From Myxococcales bacterium (lineage in GTDB: Bacteria > Myxococcota_A > Bradymonadia > UBA7976 > UBA1532): a stretch of DNA of 64,000 nt. Of this stretch, positions 10,940 to 19,294 are shown piece after piece. The notes beneath the pieces are model-generated. The model saw only the letters and a program-made list of their open reading frames with translations, made no database searches and was not told where the DNA came from. Location of the stretch: the NCBI GenBank assembly GCA_020633465.1, contig JACKDN010000006.1:62001-126000 (forward strand), read 5' to 3'. Every line of letters starts with the position of its first letter. Position 1 is the stretch's first letter. The translations under genes and the position numbers were made by a program.

Positions 10940-11281
10940 TCACACGAGCAGCCGCGCCACCAGGAACACCCACACCCCGAACATGATCGCGGCCACGGCG
11001 TAGGCCGCCGGATCCGTACGCAGCGCGCGCTCGAGCGCGGCCGCCGTCGCTCGGTCGACCTCGCCGAGCGCGTCCCGGGGCGTCGCGCCCAGGGCCGCGC
11101 GCGCGCGCCGCAGATCCCCCGCGTCGAACGCGGCCAGCGCCTCGCTCAGCCGCGCGTCGGCGGGCGGGGGTCGCCCCAGCGGGCCCACCGGCGGCGCCGC
11201 CAGCGCGGCGTCCCGCTGCCCGTCCTCCCCCGCCTCGTCGCCCCCGGCCTCGCCCGGCCCCTGCTGTGACGTCTCGCTCAT
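10940..11281 (-). CDS. Small tail-anchored membrane protein, unknown function
   Basis: A 113-residue protein starting MSETSQQGP. The first 60 residues are acidic, Gly/Pro-rich and probably disordered. A short Ala-rich helical segment follows (LSEALAAFDAGDLRRARAALG), which resembles a single TPR-like helix pair. The last 20 residues (AVAAIMFGVWVFLVARLLV) form one membrane helix with an almost absent tail, so the bulk should face the cytoplasm. I do not recognise a family. It converges on nhaA, and its 5' end lies about 110 bases from the riboswitch of the divergent gene. Confidence 0.6.
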   Translation of the reverse strand: MSETSQQGPGEAGGDEAGEDGQRDAALAAPPVGPLGRPPPADARLSEALAAFDAGDLRRARAALGATPRDALGEVDRATAAALERALRTDPAAYAVAAIMFGVWVFLVARLLV

Positions 11282-11383
11282 GATCGGCTGATCTAGCACG
11301 GCGGGCCCTGGGTGGTCACGGCCCCACCCACGAACACATCGCTCAAATAGAAATATTGAAAGCCGACTCAACAGGCGCACGGG

Positions 11384-11408
11384 GGTTTGCCCCGGACAAA
11401 GGCAAACC
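11384..11408 (+). promoter_or_regulatory. Inverted repeat competing with the riboswitch core
   Basis: GGTTTGCC (11384-11391) is the perfect complement of the conserved GGCAAACC (11401-11408). Pairing would sequester the ligand-binding strand, giving a possible alternative fold of the aptamer. Confidence 0.5.
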
Positions 11409-11483
11409 GGTCGCGAGGCCGGGACGCAAAGCCACGGGTCTCGGGCGCAGCGGGTGCTGCCGCCGAGACAGCCGGGCTGCCCA
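11395..11483 (+). ncRNA. GEMM-I cyclic-dinucleotide riboswitch
   Basis: The stretch carries the GEMM-I core: GGCAAACC (11401-11408), a 6-bp hairpin closed by a GCGA tetraloop (CCGGTC-GCGA-GGCCGG), then GGGACGCAAAGCC, ACGGGTCTCGG, a variable stem, and GACAGCCGGGCTGCC. This is the common form in Deltaproteobacteria/Geobacter-like genomes. The residue before the CAAACC run is G, which under my alignment to the Vibrio Vc2 aptamer favours c-di-GMP over the cAMP-GMP variant; I am not certain of that position. It controls the beta-barrel gene starting at 11562. Confidence 0.88.
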
Positions 11484-11502
11484 GGCGACCCCTCGTCTCC
11501 GG

Positions 11503-11535
11503 GGACATCGCCCGCGGCGGAGACCCCCGATGTCC
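11503..11535 (+). promoter_or_regulatory. Candidate expression-platform hairpin
   Basis: GGACATCG and CGATGTCC form a perfect 8-bp stem with a 17-nt loop between the aptamer and the ribosome binding site GGAG at 11551. It could act as terminator or translational switch; no T-tract follows. Confidence 0.45.
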
Positions 11536-11561
11536 GGGGCGCCGCGGGTCGGAGTTCGACG

Positions 11562-12143
11562 ATGCTGCCCCTGCTCCCCCGCTTCGCGATCGTGGTCGCG
11601 CTGACCTGCGCCGCCACCGCCGCCCGCGCGGACAACACCAGCTGGTTCACCCTCGGCGTCGGCGCCCAGTACAGCTACGTCTCGGGCGGCGCCAGCGCGG
11701 CCCCCGAGATGCCGGCCCATCAATACGGCGTGGTCACGCGGCTGAAGCTGCTGAAGTTCCTCGGCGCCGAGTTCACCGCGCAGCTCGACCAGGATCCCAA
11801 GACCCAGCCGCTGCGCCACCTGTCGCCCCGCTACCAGCTGGGCGCGATGGTCAACCTGATCCCGACGCAGTACTTCAACGTCTTCGTCGTCGGCGGCCTC
11901 GCCGCCCACGCCATGGGCGATCTGGTCGACGTCTCGGGCCAGACCACCAGCTTCCACGCCGGCCCCGGCGTCGAGATCTACCTCGGCGACCACGTCGCCA
12001 TCGGGGGCGACGTCCGCTGGCGCGCGGCGGGCCCCGAGTACATCGAGGCCCGCGTCCTGGACGAGCTCAGCGCCCGCCCGGTCGACGAGCTGGTCGGCCT
12101 GGACCTGTGGCAAGCCAACTTCACGCTGTCCTGGTACCTCTGA
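11562..12143 (+). CDS. Outer-membrane beta-barrel-like protein under riboswitch control
   Basis: A 193-residue exported protein: signal peptide MLPLLPRFAIVVALTCAATAARA followed by DNTSW. The mature part alternates short amphipathic strands (WFTLGVGAQYSYVSGG, FNVFVVGGLAAHAMG, HVAIGGDVRWRAAG) and ends NFTLSWYL with an aromatic penultimate region, as small OmpA/OmpW-type barrels do. The start ATG at 11562 is 7 bases after GGAG. The GEMM-I riboswitch in its leader suggests that its level follows a cyclic dinucleotide, a signal usually tied to motility/surface-attachment choices. The family is inferred from architecture only. Confidence 0.7.
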   Translation: MLPLLPRFAIVVALTCAATAARADNTSWFTLGVGAQYSYVSGGASAAPEMPAHQYGVVTRLKLLKFLGAEFTAQLDQDPKTQPLRHLSPRYQLGAMVNLIPTQYFNVFVVGGLAAHAMGDLVDVSGQTTSFHAGPGVEIYLGDHVAIGGDVRWRAAGPEYIEARVLDELSARPVDELVGLDLWQANFTLSWYL

Positions 12144-12164
12144 CCGCCCTCGCCCGGGGCCCAG

Positions 12165-12182
12165 CGGCCCGGATCCGGGCCG
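12165..12182. terminator. Perfect 18-bp palindrome after the barrel gene
   Basis: CGGCCCGGA followed directly by TCCGGGCCG lies 22 bases downstream of the stop codon. It has no loop, so a true terminator would need partial melting. It is also the first member of the GATCC cluster. Confidence 0.4.
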
Positions 12183-12262
12183 ATCCCCACCTCGATCCAC
12201 CGGATCCCCCACCGGCGGCCCGCGATCCCGCCGATCCCCCCTCGATCCACATCGATCCACGG
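12172..12262. repeat. Cluster of eight GATCC motifs
   Basis: GATCC occurs eight times in about 90 bases, with flanks CGATCCAC (three times) and GATCCCC recurring. It sits in the 443-base gap between the barrel gene and mraZ. Function unknown. Confidence 0.55.
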
Positions 12263-12425
12263 CCGCCCCCGCCGAGGCCCCTCCTTCCCCCCACCGAGGG
12301 CCTCGACGCGCCCGCCTCAGCGCCCAGTGAACGAAGTTTGCGTTGGGCGTGAAGGGGGGGTAGAACCCGCACCACCCCACCTCTCCACCTGATACCACCT
12401 GCGCCCCGTCGCCGCGCGAGGCCTA

Positions 12426-12470
12426 CATCTTGTGCCTCGAATGGTTCGATCGCCCATATCTTGCGCCCGA
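12426..12470. repeat. Near-identical direct repeat upstream of mraZ
   Basis: ATCTTGTGCCTCGA (12426) and ATCTTGCGCCCGA (12458) are 32 bases apart, close to three helical turns, about 50-90 bases upstream of the mraZ promoter. It could be an activator site; evidence is spacing only. Confidence 0.35.
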
Positions 12471-12512
12471 TCGCGCCGTCTCGACGAATCCTGCCCCGCG
12501 CCGAAAAGGCCG

Positions 12513-12540
12513 TTGACTGAGATCCGCCCCCGACTACGAT
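12513..12540 (+). promoter_or_regulatory. Promoter of the division/cell-wall cluster
   Basis: TTGACT (12513-12518) and TACGAT (12535-12540) are 16 bases apart, a good sigma-70-type match just upstream of mraZ. Transcription would start near 12547, inside the TGG repeat region. Confidence 0.65.
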
Positions 12541-12565
12541 GGGGTCAGGTGGAAGCAGGTGGAAA
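12540..12565 (+). promoter_or_regulatory. Putative MraZ operator (three TGG repeats, 10-bp period)
   Basis: TGGG (12540), TGGA (12550) and TGGA (12560) repeat with exact 10-bp spacing, two of them within the 10-mer CAGGTGGAA(G/A). E. coli MraZ binds TGGG repeats of this period to repress its own operon. The site overlaps the promoter -10 and the start of transcription, as expected of a repressor. Confidence 0.65.
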
Positions 12566-12586
12566 AGCTTCCCACGGAGTCCCGCG

Positions 12587-13054
12587 GTGACCGAGACCGT
12601 CCACAAGCCGAGCGCCGACGTCCTGCTCGAAGGGCAGCACGAGCACACGGTGGACGATAAAGGTCGCGTCAGCGTGCCGGCGGAGTTCCGCGGCGCGCTG
12701 GGCCTGAACGAGGGTGACGAGCTGGTGCTGACGCGCCACCTCAAGGAGAGCTGTCTCCTCGCCTTCTGGCCGGACGCCTGGGAGGCCTTCAAGGCCGAGT
12801 GGTCCCGTCTGGGGTCGCAGACCGAGCAGATCCTGCGCCGGGTGGTCGGCGGCTCCGCGCGGCGGGCCAAGGTCGATCGTCTCGGGCGGATCCAGGTGCC
12901 GAAGGTGCTTCGCAACTACGCGAAGTTGGAAGAGAAACGCACCGTGTTCGTCATGGGCCAGGGCAGCCGCATGGAGCTCTGGTCCATGGATGTCTGGGAC
13001 GCCACGCACGGGCCCGACGTCCACGCGGACGTCGATCTCGACGGTCTGATGTAG
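12587..13054 (+). CDS. mraZ: Transcriptional regulator MraZ
   Basis: A 155-residue protein, near the usual 140-152, with two SpoVT/AbrB-type DNA-binding halves: HTVDDKGRVSVPAEFR near residue 20 and AKVDRLGRIQVPKVLR near residue 90. MraZ forms a ring that binds promoter-proximal TGG repeats and represses the dcw operon it heads. The GTG at 12587 is 7 bases after GGAG; an ATG at 12539 would translate the promoter and operator, so it was not chosen. The C-terminal tail (HADVDLDGLM) is lineage-specific. Confidence 0.93.
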   Translation: MTETVHKPSADVLLEGQHEHTVDDKGRVSVPAEFRGALGLNEGDELVLTRHLKESCLLAFWPDAWEAFKAEWSRLGSQTEQILRRVVGGSARRAKVDRLGRIQVPKVLRNYAKLEEKRTVFVMGQGSRMELWSMDVWDATHGPDVHADVDLDGLM

Positions 13055-13142
13055 CGGCGATCCGGTCCGCCGGGTGGTCGCGGCGGGCGCTCTGCGCCCC
13101 GTCGACGGGACGGGTGCGTCGAGCGCAGGGGGGTTGGCAGAC

Positions 13143-14099
13143 GTGACGTCGGCGCACCACGTGCCGGTCCTGGCCGACGCGGTCGCGCGCCTCGCGGCGG
13201 TGCGCCCGGGCGAGCGCTGGGTCGACTGCACCCTGGGCTTCGCCGGGCACGCCCTGCTGCTGCTCGAGGCGGGCGCCCGGCTGTGGGGCGTCGACCAGGA
13301 TCCCGAGGCCCGCGCCCACGCCGCCGAGCTGCTCTCGGCGCACGCCGACCGCTTCACCCTGCTGCCCGGCAACTTCCGCGACCTCGAGGCCCTGCTGCGC
13401 GACGCCGACGTGCCGCCGGTCGACGGCCTGCTGGCCGACGTCGGCGTCTCGTCCTGGCAGCTCGACCAGGCCCACCGCGGCTTCTCGTTCAGCCACGCCG
13501 GCCCGGTCGACATGCGCATGGATCCGACCCGCGGCGAGACCGCCCTCGACCTGCTGCGCCGCCTCGAGGTGCCCACGCTGGCCGGCCTGCTGCGCACCTA
13601 CGGCGAGGAGCCCTTCGCCGGCCCCATCGCCCGCGCCCTGAAGACTTGGGCCGAGGGCGCGGGCCCGCACGACACCGGCGCGATGGCCGCCGTGGTGCAG
13701 GGCGCCCTGCCCCGCAAGGCCGCGGCCACCCGCACGCGCCACCCGGCCACCCGCACCTTTCAGGCCCTGCGCATCGCGGTCAACGACGAGCTGGGCGCGC
13801 TCGAGGCCCTGCTCGACGCCATCCCCCGCGTGCTCGCGCCGGGCGGGCGCGCGCTGATCATCACCTTCCACTCGCTGGAAGATCGCCTGGTGAAGCGCAC
13901 CTTCGCGGGTTGGACGAAGCCGGCCGCCGCCCCGCGCCGGGGCCTGCCCCCGCCGCCCGACGCCGCCCCGGCGTTCGCCCTGCTGACCCGCAAGGGCGAG
14001 ACGGCCGACGACGCCGAGATCGCCCGCAACCCGCGCGCCCGCAGCGCGCGGCTGCGGGGCGTGCGCAAGCTGACCGACGCCGAGCGGAGGGCCGCATGA
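13143..14099 (+). CDS. rsmH: 16S rRNA (cytosine1402-N4)-methyltransferase RsmH (MraW)
   Basis: A 318-residue SAM-dependent enzyme methylating N4 of C1402 in the ribosomal P site. Motifs: HHVPVLADAV at the start, DCTLGFAGHA (SAM loop, a variant of the usual DGTxGxGGH), GVDQDPEA, DGLLADVGVSSWQLD, FSFSHAGPVDMRMD and ITFHSLEDRLVKRTF. The GTG at 13143 gives the conserved N terminus and lies about 9 bases after AGGGGGG. The stop overlaps the ftsL start by 3 bases, so the two are translationally coupled. Confidence 0.95.
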   Translation: MTSAHHVPVLADAVARLAAVRPGERWVDCTLGFAGHALLLLEAGARLWGVDQDPEARAHAAELLSAHADRFTLLPGNFRDLEALLRDADVPPVDGLLADVGVSSWQLDQAHRGFSFSHAGPVDMRMDPTRGETALDLLRRLEVPTLAGLLRTYGEEPFAGPIARALKTWAEGAGPHDTGAMAAVVQGALPRKAAATRTRHPATRTFQALRIAVNDELGALEALLDAIPRVLAPGGRALIITFHSLEDRLVKRTFAGWTKPAAAPRRGLPPPPDAAPAFALLTRKGETADDAEIARNPRARSARLRGVRKLTDAERRAA

Positions 14100-14377
14100 G
14101 GTTCTTCCTGCTCGCCGTCGCCACCATCGCCGGCCTGGTCTACTCGGCCAAGGAGCGCGTCGAGGAGCGCCACGCCGGCGTCGCCCTCGGCTACGAGATC
14201 GCTCAGGCCCTGCGCACCCAGCGCGCCCTCGAGGAGGAGATCAACCAGCTGCGCATCGATCGCGCCGCGCTGCTCGATCCCACCCGCCTCGAGCCCATCG
14301 CCCGGAAGCGCGGTTACCGCGTGCCGGCCCCCGATCAGGTGGTGGTCGTGACGGTGGAGGGCGCCCGTGCCCCGTAA
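14096..14377 (+). CDS. ftsL: Cell division protein FtsL-like
   Basis: A 93-residue bitopic protein: one N-terminal membrane helix (FFLLAVATIAGLVYSA) followed by a heptad-containing helix (QRALEEEINQLRIDRAALL), then a short tail (RLEPIARKRGYRVPAPDQV) of the type seen in FtsL/DivIC. FtsL joins FtsQ and a DivIC/FtsB partner to activate FtsW/FtsI at the septum. Sequence conservation of FtsL is always weak, so the call rests on size, topology and position between rsmH and ftsI. GGAGG lies 5 bases before the ATG. Confidence 0.85.
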   Translation: MRFFLLAVATIAGLVYSAKERVEERHAGVALGYEIAQALRTQRALEEEINQLRIDRAALLDPTRLEPIARKRGYRVPAPDQVVVVTVEGARAP

Positions 14378-16418
14378 CGTCTTCCGCCGCCGCGAGCCGG
14401 TCGAGCCGGGCCCGCGCAAGGGCCGCATGCTGCTGGTGTCGATCATCCTGGCCCTGGCCTTCGGCGGCCTGCTGGTGCGCGCCTGGCAGCTCCAGGTCGA
14501 CCGCCACGAGCATTACGTCCAGCGCTCGGCCGGGCAGCACCTGACCCGCATCACCCTGCGCGCCAGCCGCGGCGCCATCCACGACCGCCACGGGCGCGAG
14601 CTGGCGCTGTCGGCCGACGTGCCCTCGGTCTTCGCGGTGCCCCGCGACGTGCGCGATCCCGCCGACGTCGAGCGCCTGGCCACCGAGCTGAGCGCCATCC
14701 TCGGCCTCGACGCCGATCGTCTGCGCCGCCAGCTCAGCGGGCGCGGCGCCTTCGTCTGGCTGAAGCGCCACGTCACGCCCGCCGAGGCCGAGCAGGTGAC
14801 CGCCCTCGATCACCCCGCCATCCTGCTGCGCGACGAGCCCCGGCGCTTCTACCCCAACCGCTCGCTGGCCGGCGCGCTGCTCGGGTTCGCCGGCATCGAC
14901 GGCGACGGCCTCGAGGGCGTCGAGCGCGACTTCGATCGCTACCTGAAGGGCCGCAGCTACGAGCTCGAGGTGGTGCGCGACGCCCGAGGCCGCAAGGCGA
15001 TGCCCACCGGCGGCGTGCCCATCGAGCACCTCGCCGGCTACGACGTCGAGCTGTCGATCGACGCGCGCATCCAGCAGGTGGCCGAGGCCACGCTGCGCAA
15101 CCAGGTGCGCGAGATGGAGGCCAAGAGCGGCGTCGTCGTCGTGCTCGATCCGCGTACCGGCGACGTGCTGGCGCTGGCGCAGACGCCCGACTTCGACCCC
15201 AACCTGTTTCGTCAGGCCGAGCCCGGCGATTGGCGGAACCGCGCGCTGACCGACGTGCTCGAGCCCGGCTCGACGGTCAAGCCGCTGCTCATCGCGGCGG
15301 CCCTCGACACCGGCAAGGTGCGCGCCGACGCGGTCTGGGACGGCTTCAAGGGGCGCCTGAAGGTGGGCCGCAAGGTCATCCGCGACGTGCACGGGGTCGA
15401 CGAGCTGACCACGCTCGAGATCATCCAGCGCAGCTCGAACGTGGGCGCCGTGCAGGTGGCGCAGCGCATCGGCAAGGAGACCTACCACCGCTACCTGCGC
15501 GCCTATGGCTTCGGCCAGCCGGTGGGCCTCGGCCTGCGCGGCGAGCAGGTGGGCGATCTGCGCGGGCCGCGCAAGTGGGGCCAGATCCACCTCGCCACCT
15601 TCAGCTACGGCTACGGCTTCAGCGTCACGCCGGTGCAGATGGCCGCCGCCGCCGCCGCCATCGCCAACGGCGGCGTGATGATGAAGCCGCGCCTGCTGCG
15701 CCGCGTGCTGGACGTGCGCGGCAACGTCGTCGAGAGCTTCCCGCCCCGCGCCCTGCGCCGCGTCGTCGGCGCCGAGGCCGCGGCGGACGCGACGCGCGGG
15801 ATGATCATGGTCACCCAGAAGGGCGGCACCGGCCGCCGGGCGCGGGTGCCCGGCTACGTCGTGGCCGGCAAGACCGGCACGGCCCACAAGGTCGACCCGC
15901 TCATCGGCGGGTACAGCAGCAAGAAGGTGCGCTCGTCCTTCGTGGGCTTCGTGCCCGCGCACGATCCGCGCCTGGTGATCTACGTCAACGTCGACGAGCC
16001 CCAGCAGGCCCAGTACGGCGGCGTCGTGGCCGCCCCGATCTTCGCCGGGATCGCGCGCGAGGTGCTGCCCTACCTGGGCGTCGAGCCCACCGAGCCCTAC
16101 GCGCCCGACGACGACGAGGAGATCGAGGACTGGGAGGACGTCGCCGAGGGCATCGATCCGCAGGCGCGGCCCTGGTGGTACGAAGAGGCCGTCCTGGCCG
16201 GCGCGCCGCAGCACCTGGTGGTGCCCGATCTCAGCGGCGCGCCCCTGGCCGAGGTCGTGCGCCGCGCCGCCGAGCTGAAGCTGCAGCTGCGCATCGAGGG
16301 CTCGGGCGTGGTCGTCTCGCAGACGCCGCAGGCGGGCGCGCTGCTGCCGCCGGACAGCACGGTGCTCGTGTCGCTCGACCTGCCCGGCCGCCCGCCGGCC
16401 GCGGGGGGCGCGCAGTGA
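14367..16418 (+). CDS. ftsI: Septal penicillin-binding protein FtsI with C-terminal PASTA domain
   Basis: A 683-residue class B transpeptidase that crosslinks septal peptidoglycan. N-terminal membrane anchor (MLLVSIILALAFGGLLVRA), dimerisation domain, then the penicillin-binding domain with Ser302 in EPGSTVKP (SxxK), SSN at 356-358 and KTGT from Lys502. Near residue 615 a single PASTA domain begins (LVVPDLSGAPLAEVV...). PASTA is common in Firmicute and myxobacterial PBPs and absent from E. coli FtsI. The GTG at 14367 is 6 bases after GGAGG and overlaps the end of ftsL. Confidence 0.94.
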   Translation: MPRNVFRRREPVEPGPRKGRMLLVSIILALAFGGLLVRAWQLQVDRHEHYVQRSAGQHLTRITLRASRGAIHDRHGRELALSADVPSVFAVPRDVRDPADVERLATELSAILGLDADRLRRQLSGRGAFVWLKRHVTPAEAEQVTALDHPAILLRDEPRRFYPNRSLAGALLGFAGIDGDGLEGVERDFDRYLKGRSYELEVVRDARGRKAMPTGGVPIEHLAGYDVELSIDARIQQVAEATLRNQVREMEAKSGVVVVLDPRTGDVLALAQTPDFDPNLFRQAEPGDWRNRALTDVLEPGSTVKPLLIAAALDTGKVRADAVWDGFKGRLKVGRKVIRDVHGVDELTTLEIIQRSSNVGAVQVAQRIGKETYHRYLRAYGFGQPVGLGLRGEQVGDLRGPRKWGQIHLATFSYGYGFSVTPVQMAAAAAAIANGGVMMKPRLLRRVLDVRGNVVESFPPRALRRVVGAEAAADATRGMIMVTQKGGTGRRARVPGYVVAGKTGTAHKVDPLIGGYSSKKVRSSFVGFVPAHDPRLVIYVNVDEPQQAQYGGVVAAPIFAGIAREVLPYLGVEPTEPYAPDDDEEIEDWEDVAEGIDPQARPWWYEEAVLAGAPQHLVVPDLSGAPLAEVVRRAAELKLQLRIEGSGVVVSQTPQAGALLPPDSTVLVSLDLPGRPPAAGGAQ

Positions 16419-17905
16419 GGCTGAGCCAGCTGATCGCCGGGCTGCCGACGGCGCGCCTCGAGGGCGCGGACGTCGACGTGCGCGCCCTGACCCACGACAG
16501 CCGCCGCGTCGCGCCGGGCACGCTGTACGTCGCCCTGCGCGGGCGCACGGTGGACGGCCTGCGCTTCGTGCCGAACGCGATCGCCGCGGGCGCGGTGGCC
16601 ATCGCCGTCGACGCCGACGCGACGGTCGACGCCGACGTGCCGGTGCTGCGCCTGGCCGCGCCGCGCCGCGACCTGGCCACCCTGGCCGCGGCGCTGTACG
16701 GCCACCCGTCCACGCGCCTGAAGCTGGTCGGCGTCACCGGCACCAACGGCAAGACCACCGTCACCACCCTGTTCGCGGCCATCGCCCGCGCCGCCGGCTG
16801 GCCCGAGGGCCTCATCGGCACCATCGAGCACCGCATCGGCGCCGAGCGGCGGCCCGCGGCCTTCACGACGCCCGAGGCCCCCGATCTGCAGGCGCTGCTG
16901 GCCGAGATCGTCGCCGCCGGCGCGCCCGCCGCGATCATGGAGGTCAGCTCGGTGGGCCTGGCCGAGCACCGCGTCGACGCCCTGCGCTTCGCCGCGGCGG
17001 CCTTCCTCAACCTGACCGCCGACCACCTGGACTACCACGGCGACATGGCCGCCTACGGCGCGGCCAAGCGCCGGCTGTTCACCGATCTGCTGGCCGACGA
17101 CGCCGTCGTGATCCTCGACGTCGACGACGCCTTCGGCGCCACGCTGCTGGCCGACGCGCCCGGGGCCTGGCGCCTGTCGATCGCGCCCGACGCCACCACC
17201 GAGGTGCGCTGGCGCGACCTGGTGGTCGACGCCCGCGGCGTCCGCGGCACGCTGGTGACCCCGAAGGGCGAGGTCGACCTCCAGAGCCCGCTGCTGGGCG
17301 CCTTCAACGCCGCCAACCTGGCCTGCGCGGCGGCGCTGGCCCTGGCCGTCGGTGCGCCGGCCGAGGCGGTCGCCGCCGGCCTGCGCGACGCGGTCGTGCG
17401 CGGGCGCCTGCAGCCGGTGCCCCACGCGGGCGGCCCCACGGTGCTGGTCGACTACGCCCACTCGCCCGACGCGCTGGCCCGCGTGCTGGCCACCCTGCGC
17501 CCGCTGACCGCCGGCCACCTCTGGTGCGTCTTCGGCTGCGGCGGCGATCGCGATCGCGCCAAGCGCGGCCCGATGGGCGCCGCCGCCGCCGCCGCCGACG
17601 TCGTCGTCGTCACCAACGACAACCCGCGGGGCGAGGATCCCGCCGCCATCGCCGAGGCCGCCGTCGCGGGCGCCGTGGACGCCGGGCGCCCGCGCGCCGA
17701 CGCCCCGCGGCCCGGCGCCACCGTCGTCGAGCTCGACCGCCGCCGCGCCATCGAGCTGGCCGTGCGCGCCGCCGGCCCCGACGACACCGTGCTGATCGCC
17801 GGCAAGGGCCACGAGACCTACCAGGATCAGGGCGGCGTCCGGCGCCCCTTCGACGACGTCGCCGTCGCGGCGGCCGCGCTGGCCCAGCGGGGGGACGCCC
17901 GATGA
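16415..17905 (+). CDS. murE: UDP-MurNAc-L-Ala-D-Glu:meso-diaminopimelate ligase MurE
   Basis: A 496-residue cytoplasmic ATP-dependent ligase adding the third residue of the peptidoglycan stem. Motifs: LTHDSRRV in the UDP-binding domain, ATP loop GTNGKTT, MEVSSVGL and DYAHSPDAL, and in the last domain D401-N-P-R404, the signature for meso-diaminopimelate rather than lysine. KGHETYQD ends the protein. The GTG start overlaps the ftsI stop (GTGA). The DNPR motif fits a Gram-negative wall. Confidence 0.96.
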   Translation: MRLSQLIAGLPTARLEGADVDVRALTHDSRRVAPGTLYVALRGRTVDGLRFVPNAIAAGAVAIAVDADATVDADVPVLRLAAPRRDLATLAAALYGHPSTRLKLVGVTGTNGKTTVTTLFAAIARAAGWPEGLIGTIEHRIGAERRPAAFTTPEAPDLQALLAEIVAAGAPAAIMEVSSVGLAEHRVDALRFAAAAFLNLTADHLDYHGDMAAYGAAKRRLFTDLLADDAVVILDVDDAFGATLLADAPGAWRLSIAPDATTEVRWRDLVVDARGVRGTLVTPKGEVDLQSPLLGAFNAANLACAAALALAVGAPAEAVAAGLRDAVVRGRLQPVPHAGGPTVLVDYAHSPDALARVLATLRPLTAGHLWCVFGCGGDRDRAKRGPMGAAAAAADVVVVTNDNPRGEDPAAIAEAAVAGAVDAGRPRADAPRPGATVVELDRRRAIELAVRAAGPDDTVLIAGKGHETYQDQGGVRRPFDDVAVAAAALAQRGDAR

Positions 17906-19293
17906 CCCCGCTCACCACCGAGCGCCTGTGCGCCCTCACCGGCGGCCAGCTGATCGTCGGCTCGCACCGCGCCCTGGGCCCGGCCTCGCTCGACACGCGC
18001 ACGCTGCGCCGCGGCGACACCTTCTACTGCCTGCGCGGCCCCCACTTCGACGGCCACGCCTTCGCCGGCGCCGCCATCGGCGCGGGCGCCTCGGTCGTGG
18101 TGATGGACCGGCGCGGCGCGACGCGCCTGCCCGCGGGCCCGCTGGACGCCGACGTCGCGGTGGTGGTCGTCGACGACGTGGTCGCCGCGCTCAGCCGCCT
18201 GGCCGCCGCGCACCGCGTGGGCTTCCCCGGCGAGGTGATCGGGCTGACCGGCTCGAGCGGCAAGACGACCACCAAGGAGATGATCGCGGCCGTCCTCGGC
18301 ACCGCCGGCCCCACGCTGTGCACCCTGGGCAACCAGAACAACCACCTCGGCGTGCCGCTGACGCTGCTGCGCCTGAGCGCGACGCATCGCTTCGCGGTGG
18401 TCGAGATGGGCATGAACGCGCCCGGCGAGATCACCTGGCTGTCCGCCCTGGCCCAGCCGCGCATCGGCGTGGTCACGACGGTGGGCGCCGCGCACCTCGA
18501 GCGCCTCGGCTCGCTGCGCAACATCGCCCGCGCCAAGGGCGAGCTGTTCGACGCGCTGCCCGACGACGGGCTGGCGGTGACCGTGTCGCACGTCGCCTGG
18601 CCCTGGGTGCTGACCTCGGGCCTGCGCGCGCCGCTGCTGGTGGTGGGCGAGCGCGCGGTCGACGAGGTGCGGCTGAGCGGCGCGCGCGAGCTGAAGGACG
18701 GCGCGGCCGGCTGGGTGACGATCGACGGCCAGCGCCACTGGCTGCGGCTGCGGCTGAGCGGCCAGCACAACCTGCACAACGCGCTGCTGGCCATCGCGGT
18801 CGGTCGCGAGCTGGGCGTGCCCGTCGCCGACGCCCTCGAGGCCCTGGCCACCGTGCCGCCGGCCCAGCTGCGCGGCGAGGTGAAGTACCTGCCCGACGGC
18901 CGCGCGGTGGTGCTCGACTGCTACAACGCCAACCCGCAGTCCATGGCCGCGGCGCTCGACACCTTCACGCGACGCGCGCCCGGCGGGGTGCTGGTGCTGG
19001 GCGACATGCTCGAGCTGGGCGAGTCGGCCGAGGACGCCCACGCCGCGTTGGGGCGCCGCGTGGCCGCCCTGCCCGGCGAGCCGACGCTCCTGGCCGTGGG
19101 TCCGCTGGGCGTCCACACCGTCGGGGCCGCGCGCGCCGCCGGCCTGCCCGCCGCGCGCGCCCGCCACGTGGCCGACGCCGACGCCGCCGCCGCCCTGCTG
19201 CGCGACGACGACCGGGCCATCTTGCTGAAGGGGTCGCGCGGCATGCGACTCGAGCGCGTGTTCGCCGCCCTCGCCGGCGGAAGGGAGGCCTGA
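17902..19293 (+). CDS. murF: UDP-MurNAc-tripeptide--D-Ala-D-Ala ligase MurF
   Basis: A 463-residue Mur ligase that adds D-Ala-D-Ala to UDP-MurNAc-tripeptide. It shows the substrate segment LDTRTLRRGDTFYCLRG, the ATP loop GSSGKTTTKEM, LGNQNNHLGVP, VVEMGMNAPGEI and LDCYNANPQS, all typical of MurF. ATG at 17902 overlaps the murE stop (ATGA). The product supplies MraY, encoded next. Length is normal (about 450). Confidence 0.96.
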   Translation: MTPLTTERLCALTGGQLIVGSHRALGPASLDTRTLRRGDTFYCLRGPHFDGHAFAGAAIGAGASVVVMDRRGATRLPAGPLDADVAVVVVDDVVAALSRLAAAHRVGFPGEVIGLTGSSGKTTTKEMIAAVLGTAGPTLCTLGNQNNHLGVPLTLLRLSATHRFAVVEMGMNAPGEITWLSALAQPRIGVVTTVGAAHLERLGSLRNIARAKGELFDALPDDGLAVTVSHVAWPWVLTSGLRAPLLVVGERAVDEVRLSGARELKDGAAGWVTIDGQRHWLRLRLSGQHNLHNALLAIAVGRELGVPVADALEALATVPPAQLRGEVKYLPDGRAVVLDCYNANPQSMAAALDTFTRRAPGGVLVLGDMLELGESAEDAHAALGRRVAALPGEPTLLAVGPLGVHTVGAARAAGLPAARARHVADADAAAALLRDDDRAILLKGSRGMRLERVFAALAGGREA

Positions 19294-19294
19294 C

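Noticed and set aside
12539..12586. ATG at 12539 as mraZ start
   Set aside because: It would translate the promoter -10 and operator repeats; the GTG at 12587 has a ribosome binding site and the conserved length.
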